A stretch of DNA of 64,000 bases from Hyphomicrobium_A sp963745205 (GCA_963745205.1 CAVUWX010000025.1:1-64000); one strand, 5' to 3'. Positions 34,665-42,668 are shown, counted from the first letter of the stretch. Program-made: numbers and translations. The notes: generated by a model not told the origin, from the letters alone.

Positions 34665-35195
34665 TCGTTCAGTGGCGCAATCACGATTTGATCCAGCGCA
34701 AGTCCCAGCCGCTGCGAATCAGCCAAGATTCCACTCGCATTCGAGGAGCGGATATGAAGTTCACGCACATACATACCTTCATTCCGTATGCGATGATTTT
34801 GGGCGCAGGGCTCATTCTTGTGGTTAGCTTTTTTCCGCCGAAAGGGCTAGACGGCACTCAGTGGGCGCCTGCCATGTGGCAAACGACTATCAACACTGAA
34901 GGCGATACAGCGACAAGCCTCAGCCCGGCAGGGCAGCCAAATCAGGCGTGTAGCGCATGGCTGCAAGACTGGTCGGACCCGGAAAAACACGAAGGTCAGC
35001 TTGAGTGGATCCTAGGCTTTGTAACCGGCAGCAATTACCGCAGCGAAGGGCAGGGACAACCTGAGGACACTGACGAAGTCGAAGTCTTCATTGAGCACTA
35101 CTGCCGGAACAATCCTGAGCATCAGCTTTTCATGGCGGCGGCAGCTCTCGTGCAAGAGAGCGGCGGCCCAGTAGCGTTGCACGAATTTAAGAAAG
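34665..35195 (+). repeat. segmental duplication, copy 2 (partner 3390-4065)
   Basis: Matches copy 1 from cgcaatcacgatttgatc through the HdeA-like core, with a shorter central part. Identity ends shortly before the CsbD start at 35202. Confidence 0.75.
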
Positions 35196-35293
35196 AGGGC
35201 GATGGCGACTCAGGCGAAGATTGCGGTCACGCCGGATGCGAAACGGCGCCAGGTCAAGAGCTGGATTTGTCAAGACTGCGGTTCACGCCATAG
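34754..35293 (+). CDS. HdeA/Rap1a-like two-cysteine secreted protein, copy 2
   Basis: 179 aa from ATG behind GAGGAGCGGAT. Hydrophobic N-terminus (YAMILGAGLILVVSFF), then the same core as copy 1: NQACSAWLQDWSDPEKHEGQ, EWILGFVTGSNY, FIEHYCRNNPEHQLFMAAAA, with two conserved Cys. The final 35 residues (GDGDSGEDCGHAGCETAPGQ...) overlap the CsbD frame and contain two extra Cys. Likely periplasmic or anchored stress protein. Linked to an FNR/FixK-type box. Confidence 0.65.
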   Translation: MKFTHIHTFIPYAMILGAGLILVVSFFPPKGLDGTQWAPAMWQTTINTEGDTATSLSPAGQPNQACSAWLQDWSDPEKHEGQLEWILGFVTGSNYRSEGQGQPEDTDEVEVFIEHYCRNNPEHQLFMAAAALVQESGGPVALHEFKKEGDGDSGEDCGHAGCETAPGQELDLSRLRFTP

Positions 35294-35465
35294 CGCCAAG
35301 CACGATGCCGAACATCACTCGGCGAGTGCGCGCAAGCTCACCGACGACGATCTTACAGCTATTGATGGCAAGCGCGACCAGCTCGAAGGGAAAATCCAGG
35401 AACGGTATGGCTATGCCAAGGATCGGGTGAAGAAAGAAGTCGACGATTGGTCTGGCCGGCTCTGA
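35202..35465 (+). CDS. CsbD-like protein with a Cys/His-rich N-terminus
   Basis: 87 aa behind AAAGAGGGCG. The C-terminal 45 residues (KLTDDDLTAIDGKRDQLEGK IQERYGYAKDRVKKEVDDW) are two-thirds of CsbD, but the usual start (MNWDRVQGNWKQFxGKVKEKWG) is replaced by a segment with a possible metal-binding site, WICQDCGSRHSAKHDAEHH. CsbD proteins accumulate under general stress; this chimera may be a zinc-binding variant or a fusion formed at the end of the duplicated segment. Overlaps the end of the HdeA-like gene. Confidence 0.65.
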   Translation: MATQAKIAVTPDAKRRQVKSWICQDCGSRHSAKHDAEHHSASARKLTDDDLTAIDGKRDQLEGKIQERYGYAKDRVKKEVDDWSGRL

Positions 35466-35653
35466 CAATCAACGGTCATCGAGCTAGATCTTGCATTTGC
35501 GAGCAAACTCCGGTTGCCTTGGGGTCTGCCTTTGCCAGACGCAAGTGAGCTCTGTCGTGAATGCAATGCGTGGTTAATGCACCAGACGAGTACGAAAAGT
35601 AGCGAGGGCAGCTAGCTGTCCGCCCAGCGTGGAATTTGGAGATCCCGGCTAAA

Positions 35654-37633
35654 TCAGTGAGCGGGCACAATCGAAGTTTCGTCATCTGTGCGATGCGCCG
35701 CATCCCCTACAGCCGCCGTCAAGCAAATGCGAGCAGCGCTTACCAGTGAAGACGCGACCAGATCCGCGCCCACTGCCAGCCGCCACTCTTCGAGCTTAGA
35801 AGAGTCAGGATTTAGCATCCAGAAGCACGCGAGAAATTGTGCCGCGGGCATCACTCGGCGCAATCGGCGAATGAGATAGCGTACATGCACGGGAGAAGAT
35901 GCGGCCCCGAAGTACGAGAGGCAAACAATACGAGCGTCTAGGGCATCCACCTTAAAACTCTTTGCGGATGAAACGTCGATAAACGGCTGTACCCGCGCTG
36001 CCATCCCATGCTTGTCGAGAATTTGCGCGAGCATCACTGCGGCTGCCTGGTCTAACGCACTGCGACTCGCGATGCATAAAATCGGGTAGGTCACCTGCCA
36101 GGATGGTGACAACGTCTCCATCGTTACAGTTGGGAGCGGTTCCCCCACTAATGCATCGGGGGCCGGAACCGGTTGAGCCGACTTGCTAGGAGCTGATACG
36201 TCGGAGGCAGCGTCGTCAGCCGGCACTGTTTTTTCAATTGGCGGATTATCGCTATATTCCTTCATAGCGTCGACCACGTCCTCCACGGTGTCGCGTATCT
36301 GGAGCTGTTTCTCTTGCGAAAGTTTGCCCTGCGCTGCGTCGTGCTGGGCAAGTATCAGCGCTTTCATTGGAACGGCGTCGTAGTAGTCCGAGAGGGCTGA
36401 TTTTTTCAGCTGCTGCTCAGACAGATCGCTGGCCTCCGTCGCGTCAGCGGCAAGAAGCCGTTGATAGAATCGTTGCTCTATTTCCAGCGCCGGCTCATCA
36501 CCCAAGAGCACGTCTATGAAATTCAAGGCATCGATGTGCTTGCCGAGCACGACGAGGCAAACCGTGAGTGGAGTGGCAAGCAGCAGACCTATCGGCCCCC
36601 ACACGAGCGCCCAGAAGAGAGTAGCGACGATGATAGCAACTGGGGAAAGGCCCGTGTGGTGTCCATAGAGTACGGGCTCAATGATCTGCCCCGCGATAGG
36701 CTCCGCAACAAGAAACAGGCCGACAGTTAAGAGCACCGTGCTCCATCCCGGATCAGCTGCTGCGGCAAGCACGACGGGAAAAAATGCTGCGATGAACGAT
36801 CCTATAAAAGGAACGAAGCGCATGAAACCGGCGAGAATCCCCCACAAGGTGGCATGAGGAACGCCGATCACCGCCAAACCTACCGCGATCACGACGCCAA
36901 AGCCGGCATTGAGCACCGTCTGCATCAGGAAAAAACGGCTCAGCCGCTGTCCCGCATCGTCCAATGCAGCTGTGGTGCGTTGGAGGTCTCCGGCGCCGGC
37001 CAGTTTGAGAAAGCGGTCCCGCAAATCTTCCCGCCGCAAGAGAATAAAAACAAGAAAGAGAACGATTAGGCCGGTCGTCGCTAATGGAGACAAGAGCGGG
37101 CGGACGAGGTTGGCTAGCAAGTCGAGGCCCTTCGGCTCCGGCTGCTGGATCTCGACCAATAGAGGCTTGGTGCGGGGGATAGCGTTAGCCCCGGCCGTAT
37201 TCGGCTCGCCTTCGCCGATTTGCTCGCCGAGTTCACGCAATTTCCCCGTTGCTCTCTCAAGAGCGCTGGAGATGAGGGGGGCGCCACCCAACTGCCTCGC
37301 TTTGTTACTAAGTGTGTTCTCGTATTGGGGAACCTCTTGCGCCAGTTGCGCTATCTGAACCGCAAGCGTCGATCCAAGACCGGCGAGGATACCCAAGGCA
37401 GCTAAGACCGTGATGATCACGGCGGGCGTGCGCCAAATACCTACCCCCCGCAGGAAGCGGATGACCGGTGCGAGGATAAAGCTAAGCAGAGCAGCGATGA
37501 CAAGAGGTTCAAGAAATTCGCGGCCGACAGTAAGGAAGAGTATCAGTAGCCCAACGATCACCAGCCCTCTGGCGAGATTGTTGAGACTGCGATCATCCAA
37601 GAGCGTTGGCTGGAGAGTCGGTCCGTTCGACAC
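35654..37633 (-). CDS. AI-2E/PerM-family permease with a long C-terminal domain
   Basis: 659 aa. Residues 1-370 are the family core: helices such as GLVIVGLLILFLTVGREFLE and LATTGLIVLFLVFILLRRED, plus the family-typical HATLWGILAGFMRFVPFIGS and EPIAGQIIEPVLYGHHTGLS. Residues about 390-660 form a soluble tail with a Pro-rich spacer (PSKSAQPVPAPDALVGEPLP) and a Rossmann-like end (VTYPILCIASRSALDQAAAV MLAQILDKHG... FLACFWMLNPD). That end resembles nucleotide- or B12-binding folds only in pattern. Inner-membrane permease of unknown substrate. Divergent from the DUF883 gene with an FNR/FixK box between them. Confidence 0.8.
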   Translation of the reverse strand: MSNGPTLQPTLLDDRSLNNLARGLVIVGLLILFLTVGREFLEPLVIAALLSFILAPVIRFLRGVGIWRTPAVIITVLAALGILAGLGSTLAVQIAQLAQEVPQYENTLSNKARQLGGAPLISSALERATGKLRELGEQIGEGEPNTAGANAIPRTKPLLVEIQQPEPKGLDLLANLVRPLLSPLATTGLIVLFLVFILLRREDLRDRFLKLAGAGDLQRTTAALDDAGQRLSRFFLMQTVLNAGFGVVIAVGLAVIGVPHATLWGILAGFMRFVPFIGSFIAAFFPVVLAAAADPGWSTVLLTVGLFLVAEPIAGQIIEPVLYGHHTGLSPVAIIVATLFWALVWGPIGLLLATPLTVCLVVLGKHIDALNFIDVLLGDEPALEIEQRFYQRLLAADATEASDLSEQQLKKSALSDYYDAVPMKALILAQHDAAQGKLSQEKQLQIRDTVEDVVDAMKEYSDNPPIEKTVPADDAASDVSAPSKSAQPVPAPDALVGEPLPTVTMETLSPSWQVTYPILCIASRSALDQAAAVMLAQILDKHGMAARVQPFIDVSSAKSFKVDALDARIVCLSYFGAASSPVHVRYLIRRLRRVMPAAQFLACFWMLNPDSSKLEEWRLAVGADLVASSLVSAARICLTAAVGDAAHRTDDETSIVPAH

Positions 37634-37725
37634 TTATATGTGCTCCATCTGAATTTTTGCTCTTCCGAAGTCCCCGAGAACAGACATAGTCGTGCCGCCA
37701 AGCAGAGAGGTCAGGTCTCAACGCG

Positions 37726-37739
37726 TTGATCTAGATCAA
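37726..37739. promoter_or_regulatory. perfect FNR/FixK box (TTGATCTAGATCAA)
   Basis: Full 14-bp palindrome in the divergent region: 93 bp from the AI-2E permease start and 80 bp from the DUF883 start. A TAAGGAT element at about 37761 is a possible -10 for the plus-strand gene. Confidence 0.8.
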
Positions 37740-37818
37740 CGGACCATCATGTCTTACTGGTAAGGATTGATGTCTGGCCTTACCAGCACGTCCTACATAC
37801 GTGGCAGGAGATTTCTCA

Positions 37819-38097
37819 ATGGTTCAGTCCACAGGCTCGCACGAGCCAACTTATGGCAAGTCGACCGTTCAGCATTTGAAGGATAAAGCCCGCAGTGAGG
37901 TCGAGAAGGACAAAAGCGAGCTCCGAGAGGCAGCTCACTCGGTTGCTGATCAGGGACGGGAAGTGAGTGAAAACGTTCAGGCCGTGGCCAACAACATGAA
38001 AGATGCGCTCGAGAAGTCGATGCGGGAGAAGCCGCTGACGACGCTCGCCATGGCGGCCGCCGTCGCTTTTGTCATCGGCGCGATCTGGAAGTCTTAA
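37819..38097 (+). CDS. DUF883/ElaB-like membrane-anchored protein
   Basis: 92 aa from ATG behind GCAGGAGATTTCTCA. Helical charged region (KARSEVEKDKSELREAAHSV) followed by a C-terminal helix (TLAMAAAVAFVIGAIWKS). The type is ribosome- or membrane-associated and stress-induced in enterobacteria (YqjD/ElaB). First of two genes downstream of a perfect FNR/FixK box. Confidence 0.75.
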   Translation: MVQSTGSHEPTYGKSTVQHLKDKARSEVEKDKSELREAAHSVADQGREVSENVQAVANNMKDALEKSMREKPLTTLAMAAAVAFVIGAIWKS

Positions 38098-38119
38098 GGC
38101 CCTCGATGGGACTTGACCG

Positions 38120-38584
38120 ATGTTAGAACCTCTTCTTGAGCGCGCCAAGCACGCCCTGATGACTTCTGTCGAGACGCTCTTTGGGCGCAGCGTGGTGGCC
38201 GTTCCGTTCCTGATCGCCTTAGGCTTTGCCACCACGGCATTGACCATCAAGCTCATCGAGATGTGGGGAGCCGCTCTTGGCTGCCTCGTCATTGCCCTCC
38301 TCTATTTTGCGGCATCCTTGCTCGCGGCCGCCTTTTTCCTTGGCAGAGAAATTAGGAAAGAGGAGGAGTATGCAGCTGCGCAAAAGGAGACGGAGCGGCC
38401 CCTCAGCATCGCCGCTCTTCTCCAAACTGATCCGTTGGCGCTGCTGAGCGCCAACGGCACGGCCGTCAGCGTCCTGCGCATGCTCGGGCGCAACACGTCG
38501 CTGCTGCTGGTGGTGCTTGCCGTCGGGATCCACCTCTGGGCCCGCTCTGAGGCCGCATCCAAAGCGGCGCAAGCTGCGCCCTGA
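38120..38584 (+). CDS. membrane protein, phage-holin-superfamily-like
   Basis: 154 aa with three or four helices (VVAVPFLIALGFATTALTIK; GCLVIALLYFAASLLAAAFF; TSLLLVVLAVGIHLWA). Follows the DUF883 gene by 22 bp, as is usual for ElaB/YqjD/YqjE-type pairs, so probably the YqjE-like partner. Role unknown. Confidence 0.6.
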   Translation: MLEPLLERAKHALMTSVETLFGRSVVAVPFLIALGFATTALTIKLIEMWGAALGCLVIALLYFAASLLAAAFFLGREIRKEEEYAAAQKETERPLSIAALLQTDPLALLSANGTAVSVLRMLGRNTSLLLVVLAVGIHLWARSEAASKAAQAAP

Positions 38585-38601
38585 GGGCTGCTCTTCAAAT
38601 A

Positions 38602-38805
38602 TTAGAAGGGCTCCTTGGCCAAAATTGCACGCTTGCGAGCGCGGTTGGACAGCGCCTCTAATCGGGTGGCCGTCCGCGTATAGCGAGATGTATGACGCGG
38701 GTCCGTGTCCCCCATGTCAGCTGCCATCCGCTGATTGAATGTTCCACCGCATTCGTGAGTAAAGGCGTGATGCCGAATAGTGAGCGCGTATTCACCAGCG
38801 AACAT
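38602..38805 (-). pseudogene. integrase-like C-terminal fragment
   Basis: 67-aa frame with IRHHAFTHECGGTFNQRMAA followed by MGDTDPRHTSRYTRT. The spacing H...H...MGHTDPRHTxxYTR resembles the last catalytic segment (His box and nucleophilic Tyr) of tyrosine recombinases. Low certainty. Confidence 0.4.
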
Positions 38806-38934
38806 CTCCGGCGCCTGCAGGAGATATTCGATGCGGAATAGGAGTTTGGCGAGGAATTCACGCGACCCTTTCGCATAGACTCAGTCCCGCCCGATGCCGA
38901 GCTCGTCGCAGTGAACGCAGTCTCAACAGCCTAG
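38770..38934 (+). pseudogene. small gene with internal stop
   Basis: MPNSERVFTSEHLRRLQEIF DAE, then TAG, then EFGEEFTRPFRIDSVPPDAE... in the same frame to 38932. The first part resembles short rhizobial regulators with an LRRLQEIFD helix. Overlaps the integrase-like fragment on the other strand, so at most one is real. Confidence 0.3.
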
Positions 38935-39003
38935 CAATAGAACTCATCGTCGTTGGGCTGCTCATGCTCCTTCTCTACAGGCTGCTCCTCGCGAGTTCGT
39001 TGA

Positions 39004-39141
39004 ACGCAATGGGGCGTGCCGTTCGTCGTCACAACTGGTAATAGAGTGATGTGGGACGGGTTCCGCGATCGCGCAGTCCTACGGAAGCCTTTCAAGTATG
39101 CCGACCTGGTCGAGGTTCTTACACGCCTTCTCCCTCGCTGA
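39004..39141 (+). pseudogene. response-regulator receiver C-terminal fragment
   Basis: Frame of 45 codons: VPFVVTTGNRVMWDGFRDRA then VLRKPFKYADLVEVLTRLLPR. The T-G and K-P landmarks match beta4-alpha4 and the conserved Lys-Pro of receiver domains. The upstream receiver half with the phosphoacceptor Asp is missing. Confidence 0.5.
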
Positions 39142-39179
39142 TCGTTTTAACGAATGGGAAGGTTCAGCAGTCAGCGCAC

Positions 39180-39794
39180 ATGTTCGAACAATACTCATCG
39201 GAGGAACAAGACGCTATTGCCGCCCGGGCGGCGATCGCTACGTGGTTTGGCAACGAAGGGCAAACTGCCGAAAAGATCCAGCATCAGCCTGTGGATTTGG
39301 CCTTACTGAAGAGCTGGCTCAGCCGCTGGATTCTTGCCCGCACTGTGGGAAGTGGCCGTCGAGAAGCGATCAGAGATTTCCTGAACCACACGGCGCGCGG
39401 CAAGCTGTTGGAACCGTCGGCGAGTTGCGAAACCGTAGAGCAGCTCAGCTCTCAGGTTAAAACCGATGGCATCCTGCCAGGGCGCCCCACATCTCTGATT
39501 TCGAAGTTCGCCTTCATGCTCCGACCCGAGAGGTTCGTGCCGTACGATGCTCGCGTGCGCGGTGCGCTTAAGAAATTAGGATACCGGGTCAAAGCGCACC
39601 ATTACTGCGATTACCTGCGCGCGTACCGACTAGCGCAGGAAACGATTGTCGAACGCTGTCGGGCCGCGGGACTATCACCCGCTTTAGACAATGCACTGTT
39701 TGACGCCTGCCTCGCAGACAAACGCCTGATGCTCCAAGGCGGCTTTTCCGCGAGCAGGATGAAAAAGGACTACAAGCTCAACGACTTTTCGTAG
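39180..39794 (+). CDS. hypothetical protein, about 200 aa
   Basis: The best start is ATG at 39180 (MFEQYSSEEQDAIAARAAIA); the 43 codons before it overlap the receiver fragment. Helical, with LLKSWLSRWILARTVGSGRR, SLISKFAFMLRPERFVPYDA RVRGALKKLG and a basic end (FSASRMKKDYKLNDFS). The middle (FMLRPxxFVPYDxxVRxAL) resembles proteins that use a conserved Asp-Tyr-Arg pocket, seen in mobile-element cargo of unknown function. No family assigned. Confidence 0.5.
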   Translation: MFEQYSSEEQDAIAARAAIATWFGNEGQTAEKIQHQPVDLALLKSWLSRWILARTVGSGRREAIRDFLNHTARGKLLEPSASCETVEQLSSQVKTDGILPGRPTSLISKFAFMLRPERFVPYDARVRGALKKLGYRVKAHHYCDYLRAYRLAQETIVERCRAAGLSPALDNALFDACLADKRLMLQGGFSASRMKKDYKLNDFS

Positions 39795-39836
39795 GCCGCG
39801 GCTCGCGATGACGGCCACTTGGCCGGTGCCAAGGAC

Positions 39837-40040
39837 CTACATCCCCAGACTATTCAGCCAGGCGTCGATATCCTTTTTCGTCTGATCCTTGGCCTGGCCG
39901 TAGCGCGCTTGGATTTTTCCTTCGAGCTGCTCGCGGTTACCGTTGATCACTGTCAGGTCATCGTCGGTGAGCTTACCCCACTTCTCTTTCACCTTGCCGG
40001 TGAACTGCTTCCAATCGCCTTGTACTCGATCCCAATTCAT
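39837..40040 (-). CDS. CsbD-family stress protein
   Basis: 67 aa, canonical: MNWDRVQGDWKQFTGKVKEK then WGKLTDDDLTVINGNREQLEG KIQARYGQAKDQTKKDIDAW. AGGAG lies 7 nt before the ATG; an in-frame upstream extension is not used. CsbD proteins are small helical proteins induced in general stress. One of three CsbD genes in the window. Confidence 0.92.
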   Translation of the reverse strand: MNWDRVQGDWKQFTGKVKEKWGKLTDDDLTVINGNREQLEGKIQARYGQAKDQTKKDIDAWLNSLGM

Positions 40041-40418
40041 AGCTCGTCTCCTGTAAGTTGAAGAGTGGCCCCGCAAGTCGACGATCGCACCGGCGCAGCG
40101 CACTCGCTTGTCTACTGCACTTTCAATCTAGGAAATTTGCGCATGGCCGGGCCCTGACCTGAATCAATCCCGAGTCCGATTTCGAGAGCAGAATCCGCTC
40201 GCGGCGAGACCGCAAGCCGCGCGTAAGGCGCGGCCAATGCCGTTGCTCAACGGAAACGTGAGGGCTCGGAGAACATTCAAGAGGTGACCGGCAACCGCCC
40301 GCGGTGCCATCAAGAAGTCGATCCGCGAACAATCACTGACCACACTGCGATGACGGCCGCCATCCCAAGCAGATAAGCATGGGGGCCAAAAACTTAAATC
40401 GAGCTTGGAGTTTCAAAA
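40041..40418. other. intergenic region
   Basis: Divergent promoter region between CsbD and the SDR gene. I see no gene and no clear operator. Confidence 0.35.
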
Positions 40419-41180
40419 ATGGATCTGAGAGGCAAGGCAATCGTGATCACAGGTGCTGCGCAGGGGCTGGGTCAAAAAATGGCAGAGGTTGTAGCGCGCC
40501 AGGGTGCCAAGATCGCACTCGTCGACCTGGATCATGCCAAGCTCCAGGACACGGTGCGGCTTTGCTCGAATGCTGGCAGCGAAGTTAGAGATTACCCGGT
40601 CGACGTGACGGACGAGTCGGGGGTCGAGACTCTGTTCGAAAGCATTCATAAAGACTTGGGGAGTGTCGATGGTCTCATCAACAATGCAGGAACCAACAGC
40701 GATGCATTGCTGGTTAAGGTCGAAAACGGCACGGTCCAAAAGAAGATGTCTCTGGCCGACTTCAACAAGGTCATCGCCGTCGACCTGATCGGGGTCTTTC
40801 TCTGCGGACGTGAGGCAGCCGTCCACATGATCCAAGGCGGACGCGGCGGGGTGATCATCAATATTTCCAGCATTTCTCGCGCCGGCAACGTCGGGCAAAC
40901 CAACTATGCTGCCGCCAAGGCGGGAGTTGCCGCCATGACCGTGACCTGGGCCAAGGAACTCTCGCGCTACAACATCCGCGTTGCCGGCATTGCCCCAGGA
41001 TTTTGCAATACGCGAATGGTAGCCAACATAAAACCAGAGATCCGAGACAAGATCATTTCGACTATTCCGTTAAGACGACTTGGGGAGCCCGAAGAGATCG
41101 GGAATACGGCGCTCTACATCTTGCAGAACGATTACTATAACGGTCGGATTCTTGAGATCGATGGCGGCCTGCGTTTGTGA
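40419..41180 (+). CDS. short-chain dehydrogenase/reductase (FabG/PhaB type)
   Basis: 253 aa behind GGAGTTTCAAAA. Nucleotide-binding GAAQGLGQ, the NNAG motif (LINNAGTNSD), Ser in NISSISRAGN and catalytic YAAAKAG. C-terminal substrate loop PLRRLGEPEE and DGGLRL close the fold. Likely reduces a 3-oxoacyl thioester to the 3-hydroxyacyl form. Insert QKKMSLADFN before the catalytic region is unremarkable. It starts a plus-strand run of thiolase, FabI, MaoC/Pta and AckA genes. Confidence 0.88.
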   Translation: MDLRGKAIVITGAAQGLGQKMAEVVARQGAKIALVDLDHAKLQDTVRLCSNAGSEVRDYPVDVTDESGVETLFESIHKDLGSVDGLINNAGTNSDALLVKVENGTVQKKMSLADFNKVIAVDLIGVFLCGREAAVHMIQGGRGGVIINISSISRAGNVGQTNYAAAKAGVAAMTVTWAKELSRYNIRVAGIAPGFCNTRMVANIKPEIRDKIISTIPLRRLGEPEEIGNTALYILQNDYYNGRILEIDGGLRL

Positions 41181-41284
41181 TCAGCAGGGTCGTCTGACTG
41201 TCGGCGCTGCACGGTGGCGTCATGCAAAGTGATCCGGCATTTTGGCTGCTTGGTTCGACGTCTCCTTGACCCGGAGTGAAGAGC

Positions 41285-42472
41285 ATGCATCAGCGTGAGG
41301 TCATTCTGTGCAACCCTGTTCGAACCGCAATTGGAACTTTTGGCGGTTGCCTGAAGTCAGTGCCCGCGATCGAACTGGGCGCTACGGTCGTCCGTGCCGT
41401 TCTGGACCGTTCCAAACTCGACGGCTCGAAAGTGAGCAGCGTCGTGCTGGGGAACGTGATCCAAGCAGGCAACAAGATGAACCCGGCGCGCCAATCAGCC
41501 GTTCATGGCGGGATCCCTGTCGATGTTCCAGCGATGACGGTAAACCGCGTGTCCGGCTCCGGCGCCCAAGCTATCGTCTCTGCTACGCAGGAGATCATGC
41601 TCGGGATGCTGGACGGTGCGGTGGCCGGCGGGATGGAGAACATGGATATGGCGCCCTACCTCGTAGGCGGCGGGCGATGGGGCTATCGGCTGGGCGACGC
41701 TCAGATCTACGACAGCATGTTGCGGGATGGCCTCAACGATGCATTCTCGGGCGAGCACTCTGGCTGGCATACAGAGGACTTGGCCAAATCCCGCCAGATT
41801 ACGCGTGAGGCGCAGGACCGTTGGGCCGAGCGGTCGCAGCAGCGCTTTTCGGCAGCGCAGGCGGCAGGAAAGTTCAAGGACGAGATCACGCCGGCCGAAC
41901 TGCGCGACCGCAAGGGCCCGACAATCTTCGACAAGGACGAGCACAATCGGCCCGACACCACGCTCGAAAGCCTCGCTAAGTTGCATCCGACTTTTTGCAA
42001 GGACGGGACGATTACCGCGGGCAATGCGCCGGGGATAAACAGCGGCGCCTCGGCGATGATTGTCGCGGAACGCAGCTGGGCGGAACAGTCCGGGCTTGAG
42101 CCAATGGCGCGGCTCGTGTCCTATGGCATCGGCGCAGTCGATCCTGGCATGTTCGGCCTTGGTCCAATTCCAGCGGTTCGACAGGCACTTGAGCGCGCAA
42201 ACTGGAAGATCAGTGACATCGAACGCATCGAAATCAACGAGGCCTTCGCCACAATCGCCATCGCGGTGACGCAGGAGCTGGGTCTGCCTGAGGACATCGT
42301 AAACGTGGAAGGCGGCGCCATTGCTCACGGGCATCCGATCGGTGCAACTGGAGCCGTCCTTACAACACGCTTGCTCTATTCGATGAAGCGCGATGGGGTC
42401 ACGCGCGGAGCGCTGACGCTATGCATCGGCGGAGGACAAGGAATCGCGTTATTGCTCGAAGTCGTGCGTTAG
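41285..42472 (+). CDS. thiolase-like protein with Ser at the nucleophile position
   Basis: 395 aa from ATG behind GGAG; thiolases are about 393 aa. Motifs retained: AGGMENMDMAPYL, NEAFATIAIAV, the His box GHPIGATGAV and the second Cys in CIGGGQGIALL. The acyl-accepting Cys of the family (NxxCGSG) is Ser90 here (VNRVSGSGAQAI; codon TCC at 41552-41554). With the other catalytic residues intact, the gene is not simply decaying, but ordinary thiolase chemistry may be impaired. In context it would condense or cleave short acyl-CoA units. Confidence 0.85.
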   Translation: MHQREVILCNPVRTAIGTFGGCLKSVPAIELGATVVRAVLDRSKLDGSKVSSVVLGNVIQAGNKMNPARQSAVHGGIPVDVPAMTVNRVSGSGAQAIVSATQEIMLGMLDGAVAGGMENMDMAPYLVGGGRWGYRLGDAQIYDSMLRDGLNDAFSGEHSGWHTEDLAKSRQITREAQDRWAERSQQRFSAAQAAGKFKDEITPAELRDRKGPTIFDKDEHNRPDTTLESLAKLHPTFCKDGTITAGNAPGINSGASAMIVAERSWAEQSGLEPMARLVSYGIGAVDPGMFGLGPIPAVRQALERANWKISDIERIEINEAFATIAIAVTQELGLPEDIVNVEGGAIAHGHPIGATGAVLTTRLLYSMKRDGVTRGALTLCIGGGQGIALLLEVVR

Positions 42473-42620
42473 GAACGGCGATATGCCAAGCGCAGCGGCT
42501 CGTACGGCCGGAGGAGATCTCGGAGGAAATCATCGAACTTGCCGCTGGCGAGAGGGGGAGCCGGTCAGACAACAACCGACCGCATTCCTAAGCCCAGAGG
42601 CGCGTGGGATCCCAGGCAAC

Positions 42621-42647
42621 GTGAACAATGGATGGCACAATGTTCAC
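42621..42647. promoter_or_regulatory. inverted repeat next to the FNR box
   Basis: GTGAACA and TGTTCAC, 13 bases apart, ending 7 bp before the FNR/FixK box. Possible second operator. Confidence 0.4.
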
Positions 42648-42654
42648 GCACCGC

Positions 42655-42668
42655 TTGATCTCGATCAA
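42655..42668. promoter_or_regulatory. perfect FNR/FixK box (TTGATCTCGATCAA)
   Basis: 14-bp near-perfect palindrome, 192 bp before the FabI start. A possible -10 (GAATAAT) lies at 42694-42700, within a few bases of the spacing expected for activation from -41.5. Confidence 0.8.
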
